Part shown: positions 1-10,925 of the stretch, in pieces
Position numbering within the stretch: the first letter of the stretch is position 1
How the letters are laid out: each line of letters begins with the position of its first letter
Source of the DNA: Planoprotostelium fungivorum
Lineage: Eukaryota > Evosea > Variosea > Cavosteliida > Cavosteliaceae
Length of the DNA: 64,000 nucleotides
Assembly: GCA_003024175.1 (NCBI GenBank)
Contig: MDYQ01000108.1
Coordinates: 25,798 to 89,797, forward strand
Reading direction: 5' to 3'
The notes under the pieces: model-generated
Told to the model about the DNA's origin: nothing
What the model saw: the letters and a program-made list of their open reading frames with translations, nothing else
The model's database searches: none
Program-made: the position numbers and the translations under genes

Positions 1-2159
1 ATCAGAATACCATGCTCCAATCCAATTAGCTCGAGAATCGTCCGATTATCAGTACACAGCCCTTCGCGACCTCCAGATTGGTACATCTGCACATGTATAT
101 GGTGTGGTGTCTGCTATTCAAGCACCAAAAAAATCGATCAGAGGACAAGGTGAGGACGTCACAGAGATGAAACCTTGTGAACAACCCTCAGATTACGTCA
201 TGACGTTGACTTTGTGCGATCCCAGCTATCCTGGTGGCATGTTAATCAACATCTTCGAACCCGATGAATCGAAATTCCCTGCCATTACCAGCCCAGGTGA
301 CATCTTCAGAGCACACAGGATGGTCGTCAACAACTACAATGGAAAGTTGCAAGGTGAATGATTACAATGCATTCATTGATGTCATCGATGACGCGGATAG
401 GTTTATGTTCTAGAAAGTTTAGGTATGCAGCTCTTGTCATTGGGAGATACGATGGTATACCGTCCATCACGTCGGAAAGATGCACTTTCGTAGAGGAAGA
501 TTTAGAGCGCATACAAGTGAGTGGTGTCCCTCAAAGTGGAGAGTGACAGTTCACAGTCACTCAAACTGTGGTGGGAAGGCCTGGGGAAAAAGTCGAGCTA
601 CCTCCAGACCGTGAAGGCCAACGTGTGTTAATGTTCATCACATCCCTAACGTTCATCACTCTAACGGAGGACCGCAGGAATCAGACACATTTGTGAATCG
701 AAATCCCGTTGAGAGAACAGTGAACCAAGCCCCAGCACGGTTGACGCTGGGAGAGGTGATTTCGAACATCGACACAGTGAATGACACAGCGCAGGTGGTG
801 GAACCTGATGTGGACTGCGAGATCATCTGTCAGGTGGTGCACATATCCGAAGTGATAGGAAATGCACCCACACAGAGGATCAAACTCAGCGTGTGGGATG
901 GCACGGGAACGAAGCCAACTTCTGGTCAGCTGACCACACCGATCCCTCTTCACTATTCTCCCGCCTCTCCCTTTGGATTTCTCGCTGTGGTGTGTACACC
1001 CTCTTCATCTCCCTCTAGGATTGATCTACTATTTATCATTCAAATCCTCTCACTTTGTTCTCTATCGATAGCTCTCCCTTCAATGTTACGTTGATCGAGA
1101 ATCAGGTGATCTTGTGGAACGAAGCACTGTTCCCCGTCTTTCTGGACGGAAGCGTCACAGCGGGCCGGTGGGTTCATCTCAAAGGAGTTCAGACGAAAAT
1201 GTATCTGGGATGTCTGGAGCTCAAGATGTCCAGCCAGTCCGAGGTGAGCCTCAACGTACGTCGTAGGTTGAACGTTGTGTACAGTTGCTCCCATTGGAGC
1301 CCACCGATGAGAGAGTGGAGAAGTTGATCGATGAATACAAGACGAGATGTGAGATTCTGTTGGAAGAAGCTGAACCAGCTGAACCGGTTCAATCTGCCAA
1401 ATCTCCTCAGTCCACTAAATCAGTTCAACCGCCTCAGCCGGCTCAGATCGTCGAACCAGAAGAAGTCTTCGTAACAACAACGACTCACGATGATATGCCC
1501 ATAACATCCATTCGAGAGATCTTGAGTCATCAGGTGATCACCGTCTGCATGCATCACCATCCATCTCTATGAGAATGATATGGATGATGTACACGAGAGC
1601 TGATGAAAAAATGGCAGAGAGTGGGTAAATATCGATGTAAGGCGAAGGTCTTGTCCTATCTTCCCAGAGACCTCAAGAAATTCACAAAACCGTTCTGCAC
1701 CAAATGCCAGAAGAGGTGACGCACAAGAGCACCCTCCATTCTCACACCGACCAGCTCCGGACAACTCTTCACTGAAGAGGGCGACGTCAATTGTGAGCAT
1801 TGTGGAGACATCATCAGTGAAGCTGTGTGGGTCTTTCAACTTAAACTGAGAGACGAGACGGGGGATATGATGGTCATCGGATACAAGCACAATGCGGTGA
1901 GTGTGAATGGAATGTGAAATTGAAGAGTACAGACGAGTTTGTTCCATGGGTTACCACCGAGCAATCTAAGAAAGAGCAACGTGACACTGGATCTGTTGAA
2001 GAAGAAGGTGAGAAGTGAAGAGGAAGAAGAGGAAGCTGAAGAGAACAGATGGATCAACTGATGAGAGAGAACGTGTTGGTGGACTGCTGCATCAGTTCGT
2101 ACCTGACAGAGAAATACCTCAAGTGGAGATATCAGATCTTTGATACGACAATATTGTGA
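1..2159 (+). CDS. POT1: POT1 telomere end-binding protein (5' partial)
   Basis: POT1 coats the single-stranded telomeric overhang through OB folds and, in animals, binds TPP1 through its C-terminal part. The reading frame is open to the left edge, so the start lies outside the window. OB1 is seen around 92-360 (VYGVV, DYVMTLTLCDPS, GDIFRAHRM, YNGKLQ). OB2 follows at about 735-1255, with VWDGTGT at about 893 then IENQVILWNE. A proline/glutamate-rich linker follows. The C-terminal domain (about 1617-2159) has FCTKC at about 1694 and CEHC at about 1792, matching the two zinc-binding CxxC pairs of animal POT1. The protein ends YQIFDTTIL, very like the human C-terminus, with a TGA stop at 2157. 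Several GTGAG..AG introns of about 35-85 nt interrupt it. Exon edges are approximate, but the family call rests on three separate regions. Confidence 0.88.
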
Positions 2160-2265
2160 GAAATTTATTTAAAGAAATACAACAGTTGTATCATCTCTAC
2201 TCCAAGTTGGAGTAATCTCTGTAGACAACCTGTCTCGATCAGCGTCGTGTCTCTCTCAAATGTCG

Positions 2266-3184
2266 TTATTCGTTATAATGAATCACCTTCTTGGGAGCAG
2301 CAGCTTCACTCTTGAGATGGCTGACATCCACAAAGTTGACGTCGTGTTGAACGGCTACCTACGCGGACATCAGCATCACGATGGAGGGTGATAGGATCAT
2401 CACCTCTGAGATCTGGAGGAAGCTTCCCAGAGCCTCATCGATATCATAACAGTTGAGGAAGTTCTCAAACTGTTGGAACGTGGCTTGACCTCCAGTGGAG
2501 ATCTGCGATCGCATCACTTCACCTGAATGATGATGGTTCTCACCTTGTTCAATGTCTCGGTCATAGCGGGTCCGAATTTGACGCCAGGGGCGACGACCTC
2601 TTTGGCACCCTTCTTTCCCTTTCTCATGGCATACAGATCAAGCGAATCCTATTGCAACGTAAACCAGTGTTCGTCGCAGCGATAGAGCACACCTGAATGA
2701 ACTTCTCTAAGATCTTCTTGGGTAAGACACCAGTGTTCTTCGGATCGTAATGATTCCAGACCTGTCCGTCAGATTCAGATTAGAGATCGAATGGTCGTGT
2801 GACTTCACCTCTTTAATGACTCGATCCAATCGTTCGTCCATGTCACCGTCCAAATCCTTCTGGGCGTTAGGATCCTCGGGGCGAATGGTTCCCTTGGCAA
2901 TCTCCTTCTGCAACTTCTCTGGTGGAATGACTGACTGTCCGTTCTCTGGAGGGTAGATCTGAAATGCAATCAGTCCAGTATTATTAGAGTGACTCACGGT
3001 CTCCATCCAGTAGATTCCCTTGATGTTGTTTCCTCCCTGACATAAATCAGCGTGAAACTGATGCTTTATAACGAACCATGTTGAACTGTGTCTCTACTCC
3101 AGACGCGATGTGCGAAAATGCCTTTTTCACCAATATCACAATAATCTCCTGGTCATCTACAATCGAAAAACGTGAAGATATCAT
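2266..3184 (-). CDS. Small protein with an EF-hand-like stretch, family not recognised
   Basis: A roughly 240-residue protein can be assembled from about six short exons on the minus strand. It starts at an ATG at 3184 (MISSRFSIVDDQ) and stops at 2266. The first exon reads through an apparent TTGTAG acceptor in frame. The middle contains YDPKNTGVLPKKILEKF, which resembles one degenerate EF-hand loop plus helix. It is preceded by acidic text around DLDGDMDERLDRV. No membrane segment or signal peptide is seen. The start lies only 17 bp from the stop of the upstream PPR-like gene on the same strand, so the promoter may lie inside that gene, or the two may share a transcript (inference). I do not recognise an orthologue. 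Calcium binding is only a possibility because the loop lacks the full acidic pattern. Confidence 0.6.
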
Positions 3185-3201
3185 GAAACACAGACAATGT
3201 A

Positions 3202-5139
3202 TTATACATCCGACAGCGTCTGGATGTCCTCCGGTAGCATGTTCCTCCGTCTAGCTTGTTTGAACAGAGCCTCAGCCTCTCCCACTTTTCCGTGCTGTCG
3301 CATCAAGCTCAACGCTCTCCTCATCTCCTCCGGTGAAACGGTGATAGTATCTGCTTCTGCCGCCTGCAGTATCTGTCTGATCCTAGGTAGAGATCTACCC
3401 TCTACGTCCTCCCTGCAGAGGGCACCCATTATGATGTCGTAGCCCCTCTTCAGTACGTCCTTGTCCATGTACTTCCTCCCCCGGCTGAAGAACCTGACGA
3501 TGCTCTTGGCGTCCATGCACTTGTTCATCTCCTCCAATACGATGGGATAGCACTCCCTCCTCTCCTTCTCTTCCGCAGTGAGGATCAGCTCGGCTGCCTT
3601 CTCGCACCACTTTGCGTCTCCGTCTTTCATGAGCTGTTTGAGACGGATCCAGCTCCGTATGGACATGGTCTTCCCCTTCATGTGGAAGTCTTCGATGACT
3701 CGGTTGATCTTCTGTCTCTCTCCTCTCTCCTGCAGGCACTCGATGGCCGTATCGAAGAACCCCGGGTACACTTTGGTGTCCGTTGAGACGATGTCTTCGT
3801 AGTACTTCCAGCCCAGTTCAGAGGATATCTTGAAGAACAACTTGAGGTGGATGTGAGGCGGAATGCCGGGGTTGTTCTGGATGAAGCTCTTGACCAGGGA
3901 GAGGGTGCCCTCCAAATCGATGAGTAAGCTGAGGGTCTCGTCGAGGTCGTTGGGTTCTCTGAATTCCGGGCGGTTGTCTTGCATGTCGCGTAAGATGAGT
4001 TGGATCATGTCTCGATGATCGACTGCGACGGCGGAACGGAGGGCGAGGTACATGAGGCGACCGTCTCTCCTGTGTTGCGGTGTAAGGTCTGTATACCGTA
4101 GGAGGATCTGGTCGTATTCCCTCTTGTCCATCAGAGCCGTGAAGTAGCACTTGAAAGAAGCCACGTCTTGCAATTCCTCTACCCCCTCGAACATCTCGAT
4201 GATCTTGTCATTGTCTCTCGTAGAGGAGTTGATGGAAGAGATGAGGTTCTGTTTCCTTCGAAGGTCCACCGAGACGCTCGATTTCTTCTTTGGAGGGGGT
4301 GAGGTCTGAGTGGCCTTGGGGATGGCTTCATATTGCACTCCTCTCGCCTTGAGTAAGTCCTCGTAGATTTTGGCCTTCTGGAAATCCATGATCTGACGGT
4401 ACCTCTCGATCATGACCATCATCACGGGCTCGCTCTGCACTCCGAGATGTTGGATGAGGTTGGTGAACAGTTCGGCCTTTGCGATCTCTTTCTTATTCCA
4501 GTAGTTCTCCACGATGCTGATGTATGTATCTGAGGGGACGACCAGCCCGTTTTGGTTCAAGATCTTGACCGATTGCCAGAAGGAGCGTGTTGGACCCACT
4601 TGGGAGAGGTAAAGAAGTTGATTGGTAATGTCTGAGGAGGACAGACTCTTTCTCAGTGTTGGATCGCTGATCATCTTCTGAAACAAATTGAGATTCTCCT
4701 CTCGATTGTTCTGTATCTTGAGGGACTCTAAGACGGCTGCCAGTGTTGTTCCAGAGTACTCTGATTCCTTATTTGACAAGTAGAACTGTGTGATCGCGGC
4801 CGCTCGTACTTCTGGAGTTTTGGTGGAGGTGCGATTAATCAGTAGCAGCAATGCATCATCATCTTTCTTCGGTCTCGTGTTGGCAGACGAGATGACTGGT
4901 TTAGAGCGTATTGTCTCGAGGGCCTTTCTCAGATCCTGTGTGTTGACCGTTGTTCGAGCCGGTAAAATCGATGGTGGTGGATGTAACCTCTGTACGACGG
5001 CTCTTCCAGGATAGGCAGCCAGCCTCTTGCAGAGGTGCAGCATGACACCGTGATCGTAAGTGATGTGATGTGATTTGTTAAGATGACCCGATGTTGGGTT
5101 GTAGAGGGGCAAGGCTTGTTTCTCTGTGACACACCGCAC
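3202..5139 (-). CDS. PPR-like helical repeat protein, probably mitochondrial
   Basis: An uninterrupted 645-codon frame, one of only two long intronless genes here. It is mostly alpha-helical. Repeats of about 35 residues have pentatricopeptide character (for example SDTYISIVENYWNKKEIAKAE, then PVMMVMIERYRQIMDFQKAKIYEDLLKARG). The end SPEEMRRALSLMRQHGKVGEAEALFKQARR is typical of a PPR. PPR proteins usually bind organellar RNA. A second ATG at 5043 gives MLHLCKRLAAYPGRAVVQRL, a basic amphipathic start typical of a mitochondrial presequence, so the longer start at 5139 may be wrong. It is head-to-head with the LRR gene across at most 131 bp. PPR rather than TPR is chosen from repeat length and pattern. 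The RNA target is unknown. Confidence 0.7.
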   Translation of the reverse strand: MRCVTEKQALPLYNPTSGHLNKSHHITYDHGVMLHLCKRLAAYPGRAVVQRLHPPPSILPARTTVNTQDLRKALETIRSKPVISSANTRPKKDDDALLLLINRTSTKTPEVRAAAITQFYLSNKESEYSGTTLAAVLESLKIQNNREENLNLFQKMISDPTLRKSLSSSDITNQLLYLSQVGPTRSFWQSVKILNQNGLVVPSDTYISIVENYWNKKEIAKAELFTNLIQHLGVQSEPVMMVMIERYRQIMDFQKAKIYEDLLKARGVQYEAIPKATQTSPPPKKKSSVSVDLRRKQNLISSINSSTRDNDKIIEMFEGVEELQDVASFKCYFTALMDKREYDQILLRYTDLTPQHRRDGRLMYLALRSAVAVDHRDMIQLILRDMQDNRPEFREPNDLDETLSLLIDLEGTLSLVKSFIQNNPGIPPHIHLKLFFKISSELGWKYYEDIVSTDTKVYPGFFDTAIECLQERGERQKINRVIEDFHMKGKTMSIRSWIRLKQLMKDGDAKWCEKAAELILTAEEKERRECYPIVLEEMNKCMDAKSIVRFFSRGRKYMDKDVLKRGYDIIMGALCREDVEGRSLPRIRQILQAAEADTITVSPEEMRRALSLMRQHGKVGEAEALFKQARRRNMLPEDIQTLSDV

Positions 5140-5174
5140 GACACCTGCAGAGCGGATGGTATTACAGAGGGAGA
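5044..5174. promoter_or_regulatory. Shared divergent promoter region
   Basis: The PPR-like gene (minus) and the LRR-kinase-ARM gene (plus) start head-to-head. With the nearer methionine of the PPR gene (5043) there are 131 bp between start codons. With the farther one (5139) only 35 bp remain. The spacer must hold both promoters. No TATA box or other motif stands out. Coordinates are set by the start choices, so this is a positional inference. Confidence 0.4.
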
Positions 5175-8100
5175 ATGAATCTGAACTCGATCATTAACGT
5201 TGCATCTAATGCGAACGTGAACGTCATTCCCCCTGGTAAAGAACTATTGCTAAAAGCGGGCAAAGTACCTGGAGGACCCAAGAATCAGACGAAAGAAGGA
5301 TCTTCTGTGAAATCGGCCACCAATCTGGACCTCTCCTCTCCCGTATCATCGGTTGCATCTTTTCCTGAATCGGCCGATGGTTCCGTAAGAAAGAGGTTGA
5401 CGCCAGTCGAGCTCAAGGTACTGCTGGGGAAAGCCAGCTATCCCATCACTCTCAATCTCTCGGCACCCAATCTTCAACTAGAAGAGGATGACTTCCTCGC
5501 CTCTTGCCAGAACATATTAAAAGAGTGAGATCCGACTATTACCTTACGATTTATAACGACTCATCTAGATTGAATCTCAACGGGAACATGTTGGTGGAAA
5601 TGAGAAGCACACAGCATCTCTCTAGACTGAAGAGGATGTGGTTGGACAATAATCTGCTTTGCAATGTCAATTTCAAAGGTCTCACCTCCCTGGAATCGTT
5701 GTCCATCAGCCAGAATCGCATGCAGAAGCTGAACGACATGTCTGATCTGAAGAAGTTGGTCTATCTCGATCTCAGTGACAATCGGCTATTGGGTAAATCC
5801 ATTATCCCTCATCATCTCACTCACATCTCTCAGTTAACGGGGGAAATCTATTCGAATTGACCAAATTGAAGAGTTTGAGGGTGTGTGAATCGTTTCGACA
5901 AATCATCTCCACATGAAAGATGGAGAGGTAACGTGGAACAGGTGTTGGATCTGGGTAACAATGCCATCGATCTGGCCATCAATGAGATGTACCATTATGT
6001 CATCTCTCATCTGAAAAAGTTACCCAAGTTAGAGATACTCAGTTTCGCTGGAAATCCTGTGGAGTACAACGTGAAGGATCTCAAGCACTTTGTCATCAGC
6101 GAATTACCCAAACTCAAATTCTTCGATTGGGAGGTGACGATCTCATCTGTTCCATATTCACATTTCATTTCCATTCGTTTCCATTCGATAGACAGTCAAT
6201 GTCTGATGACGATGACAGATGATCACACGAGAGGATCGAGTCACGGCGACGAAATTAGATGCAGATGGAGCTTGGGACGAACAACTGCGACCGCTGCCCT
6301 CGAAAGAAACGCCCACTCTCACCGACTACAACCAGCCATCCCCCACTTTCACTCGCGTAGACCGAGCCACATCGAAAGCGGAAGCCCTGGAGGCCATGCT
6401 CAAGGAAGAAGAGGAAGAAGAAGAAGAAGAAGAGCAGGTGGAAACGAAAGACAATCGAACTCTACTTGACGACATCATCCACCAACTCTCCCACCCCACC
6501 CACTCTGATCGAGGTTTCGTCCTATCCCCCAGCATCCGTAAATCGGTCAACATCGAGGCTTCCTTCAACTCTTTCATCAACGCACAGCTGACCCTCTCCC
6601 CTCACGGCTTCGAAGACATACCCACACGCTTCTTCGAAGAACCACCCAAAGAACAACCCTCCGATGCTTCCACCCTCCTTCACCTCCAGATCGTATTGCA
6701 GCCTATAGAGGGTCAACCCGTCTTCCGCAGCAATCTATCGAGTGAAGAGTATCTCAAGGTGTTGGATTTACACCTTGCCTCGGTCAACGTGAAGGACATC
6801 ACGAGCCCACCCGTGAAAGTACACCAGAGGGAAGATGTGACACCGAGAGAAGGACTGACGGAGGAGCCGGAGACGCCGAAGGTGGATCGTAGGGTGACGA
6901 CGAAGACGATGAGTGAATACATCGATCTGTTGGAAGAGGCCACGAAGGCCAACTCACCTGCGGATGCACCGGACTTTAACGTGTCCATCACTGAATTAGA
7001 ATCGACCATCGATCAGTTGGACACTCAGGTGATCACGCTGAGTGGAGATCGAATGGATGTTGATCTCTCGGGTAGGCTGAGGAACAGACGTTGGAAGAGC
7101 TGATGGCGGACACACTCCACACGCTGGAGAACGGACCAGAAGTGGAGGAGGAGCAGAAATTAGACGAACAGATCGTCCAGTTGACTGGAGAGATCCAAGA
7201 GATATTAGATGAACATCATGCCAAATATCCACCGCCTGTGGTGCAGAAGAAGGAGACCGACAAGGAAGTGGATCCGCTCCATTCTTCTGTGGGTCTGATG
7301 ATCCAAGAGCAAATCGATCAACTGGACGAGATGATGGAATCCTTCAAGAGTGAGTCGGTCCATTCGATTCGTTCGTGACGACGATAGATCAAGGAAAGGA
7401 TGAAGGGTTCGTATGGGAGAAGAGCCACAATGTCTTCGTCATCAAGGATAAACTGGGATACGGTACGAGCATGAACAGTCGATCGTGGAGAGCAACTTAC
7501 GATAATTCCACCGTGGTTGTGAAGAAGGTGAACGATCGTTTGTTCGATGGATGATATCATCGATGATATCATCTACACAATGGATGGACTCTGATGAATG
7601 AAACAGATCGATTGGATCGAAGGAGTGACGGAGGACATTCGAGAGGCTGTCATCCGAGCGGTAGAGAAGAACAGGTGAGAGGGAGACGAGGTGAAGATTG
7701 ACACAGACAGCGTCTTACATCACAACAACGTCGTCGATCTCATTGCAGGTTACCGTGGCAACCGAGAGGTCCTGTGGTTGGCATCTCCGTACATATCTGG
7801 CCCCACCCTCCACGGACTCATCTTCAATAAGACTCTCGTTCTGGGATTCGAACAGTTACACAACATTGCTCTAGGTATATCCAATGGAATCAGACACCTC
7901 CACACACACGGAATCGTTCACAGGAGCATCAAGCCCAGGAACGTACTGGTGCGTAATACACGTTTGAACTGTGGCTCACGATGGTAGATCACGGAGGATT
8001 ACACACCCAAGTTGGTGGATTACGGTTTAGCGGCGTACAAGGATGACGTCATCCTGTCGTCAAATTTCAGAAAGGATGACGTGGAGTATCTGGCACCGGA

Positions 8101-10889
8101 GGTGCTGAGGTACATCCTCAACAGGAGGAAGAACGTAGAGGGACAGAACTATGACGATAAGATCGATATTTATTCCTTTGGTATCGTTCTGTGGCAACTC
8201 TTCCAGCGTGATTCACCCTTCCCCAACACCGCACCTCATCAGGTGTCCCTCTCTTTCATCTCGTCTCCTCTTTCATCTCGTCTCCTCTTTCATCTCGAAT
8301 ATCATGATATTCTTGTTCTCATGATGTGGCGACTGACTTGGATTGCAGGTGGTGACGGGAGTATTACGTGACGAGATGGCCCCTTACTTTGGGGGAGAGA
8401 GCATTCCTTACGTACTCTTCAGAGTCATCACCGCTTGCTGCTCTTTCTCCGCTTCGGTGATCATCTCTACACCTCTTTGGAGATTGACACACAACAGGAT
8501 CGACCAAACATCGAACAGATCAACAAGATCTTATCTCAGTCATCCGATGCACTCTTGCGTTACGCTTCCTCTCCACCGAAGACCGAAGACACCCATCGAG
8601 AGGACAAGGAAGTAGAGGAGGAAGAAGAGGAAGAACTAGATCAAGAACAAATCGAACAAATGAGAAGAGAGAAACTCGCGCTCGTCGCAGAGAGAGTCAG
8701 AGAACTGATGGGCAGCAACGTGATGAAGGAACAACTCAGTGCCATGAAGGTGATAGATTCACTGGCGGGATCCCCCACAGACAGTGACGTCATCACATCC
8801 CACCGCATGGTGTCACTCATCATTCCCCTCCTCTCCACGGAAGACCTGAGACAGACCTCCGCTCTCAATCTACTGTACACTTTGGCCAACATCGGTGAGT
8901 GGTTCTCATCGAGGACCGTGGACTGAAGAGAACAGAGGAGGCACAGAAACAGATGAAGGAGGAGAGGATATTCGATGGTGTCATGAACGTGTTGGAATGG
9001 TCCCATGATAACGGAAGGGAGGACCACCAGATATTAGCCACGAAATTACTCAGCCGTCTCCTGAAGAATCAGAAGGACGTGGATGATTTCAAACAGACGA
9101 CACCGCAGTGTCTGGCTCCCCTCGTCATTCAATTGAGATCGGAGGACAACCTTCTTCAGATACAGACCGTGTGGGCCCTTGCCACACTCCTGGAAGACGG
9201 TGAGATGGAAGATTTGAAGAGAACTGAAGGGAGCAGAATGGTGTCAGAACACCTTCTTGGACGGAGGAGGTCTATCTCCCCTACTCAAATTGCTTCTCTC
9301 TCAGCACAGTGGATTGCAGATTCGAGTCTTGTACATCCTGGCCAAGTTGGTGTTCAACGGTGAGAGGAGAAGAGAGACGAGAGAATGACACCACATCAGA
9401 GAGAGCACAAGATCGTATCCTGAAGGCGGAAGTCATGCTGACTCGTTTCTTGGGACTGCTAGAATCCCCCAGTCGAGTTCGACAGCAGATGGCCATGAAG
9501 AACATCTTAGAGTTCGCAGAGAACGAGAGGATGAAGGAAGAGATGATCTCCATGGGCATCATCCAATCCATCTCTCAGCTCCTCACACGCTCTGCCAACA
9601 ACAGCACCGACGCTGAAGCCCTCCTCGATGTGTTGAAGATCACAAAGGTCATGCTGAGAGACATGTCCGGTGAAGTGGCAGAGCAGTGCAGGGCGGTGGA
9701 CATGATGTCTCTCGTCATCAAACAATTTGGAGGGAAGTACCCCACAGAATCACTGGAGATCTTGTCCTTCTTTGCAGAGAACCCACAGGAGAGACACACT
9801 TTCATTGCCACTGGATTCTTGGATCAGCTCATCAATGGTCTCATCCGTGAGAATGCTCTTCATCTGGGGAAATCTTTCGTCTGTGCTGCCCTGCAGTTCA
9901 TCGAGCTCTTTGCTTTCGATGGTGAGTCCATGATGTTCTATTTCATCTCATCATCTCCTTATTTCATCTCATCATCTCCTTATTTCATCTCATCATCTCC
10001 TTATTTCATCTCATCATCTCCTTATTTCATCTCATCATCTCCTTATTTCATCTCCCATGTGATGATTGCTGATGAACCGACAGAGCAAACGTGCTTCGAG
10101 CTGCGTAAAACAGAACAGAAGATGTTATGTTTTTTGAATCTGTCTCTGTCGTCCGATAGAGATGTTGTACAGAAGAGTTTGAGAATCTTATCAGAATTAT
10201 TACGCTACGGTGATTGCCTCGAACGAGGAGAGAAACTGAAATCCACAGATGACACAAAGAACACGGTCAAGGCTTACGGAGGGATCGTTCCTCTCATCAA
10301 ATTGTTACCTATCGATCTCCTCTCCATCCGCGAATCTGCCGTCTTTGCCCTATCTTATCTATCTGATCGAGGTGATCTTTTCTCCTTCTTCATTCCACTC
10401 AACAGACGACAGCGGAAGAGAGGAACATCATCCTGCAGAACGGTGGATTACCCGAATGTGTGAAGGTGTTGGTCTCCTTACGAAGCGAAGAAGCGGGAAC
10501 GGAGGAGACGTGCAATAACATCCTCTTGCGATTGACGTGGATGTTTGCCAATTTCGCGCAGACACGTGAGCATTCGATCATCACGAAAGTTGATGTATCG
10601 AACAGCCTCCGCTCAACCCGAGTTGATGAACACGGTTCTACCCTTGGCTTTACCCTATCTATTGAAGAACGATCAAGTCCTCCAATCTTTCATTCTCAAG
10701 ATGCTCCTCATTCTGCTCCAAAACGGTGAGATGAAAGGAGAGTCTAATCGGACTGAACTCTCTATAGAAGATCACTTTCAGAGGATCACGGAATGTGGAA
10801 TCCTCCAACTGCTGGACCAAGTGATCGGAACGTCACCCAACCCAACGATCGCGAGGGCGGCAACGAAGATCATCGGTCTCTTGAGATAA
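5175..10889 (+). CDS. LRR - coiled coil - pseudokinase - armadillo repeat protein
   Basis: One gene of roughly 1,500 residues and over 15 exons. Order: a 90-residue head; leucine-rich repeats at about 5460-6130 (LDLSDNRLL, VLDLGNNAID, LEILSFAGNPVEYN); a glutamate run near 6405; helical coiled-coil text to about 7365; a protein-kinase fold at about 7405-8570; then armadillo/HEAT-like helices to the TAA at 10887. The kinase has a glycine loop (GYGTS), the VVVKK lysine, DYG for DFG, and APE. Its catalytic loop reads HRSIKPRN, so the HRD aspartate is serine and it is probably a pseudokinase. The LRR-to-kinase join (intron from about 7366, ending GATAG before ATCAAGG) stays in frame, as do the kinase-to-ARM joins, supporting one polypeptide. 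The LRR and acidic head suggest a scaffold, perhaps ciliary, but this is unproven. It converges on RP2 with a 36-bp spacer. Confidence 0.75.
8253..8297 (+). repeat. 17-bp tandem repeat in an intron
   Basis: About 2.6 copies of a 17-bp unit, TTTCATCTCGTCTCCTC, lie within the intron that separates PHQ (8241) from VVTGVL (8349) in the kinase-like domain. The tract is pyrimidine-rich and most likely arose by slippage. Confidence 0.8.
9941..10056 (+). repeat. 21-bp tandem repeat in an intron of the armadillo region
   Basis: Five full units of 21 bp start at 9941, 9962, 9983, 10004 and 10025, with a partial sixth at 10046. Each encodes FISSSPY in the gene's own frame. They sit in a 162-nt segment (9922-10083) bounded by a good GTGAGT donor and a GACAG acceptor. 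That length is divisible by three and contains no stop, so the host frame stays open with or without splicing. Confidence 0.9.
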
Positions 10890-10925
10890 ATATGTTTATG
10901 TTTACCCTTCTCTCACGTCGCTCTC

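Noticed and set aside
9941-10056. Regular 21-bp repeats as a CRISPR-like array
   Set aside because: The units are directly adjacent with no spacers, and lie within a eukaryotic intron.
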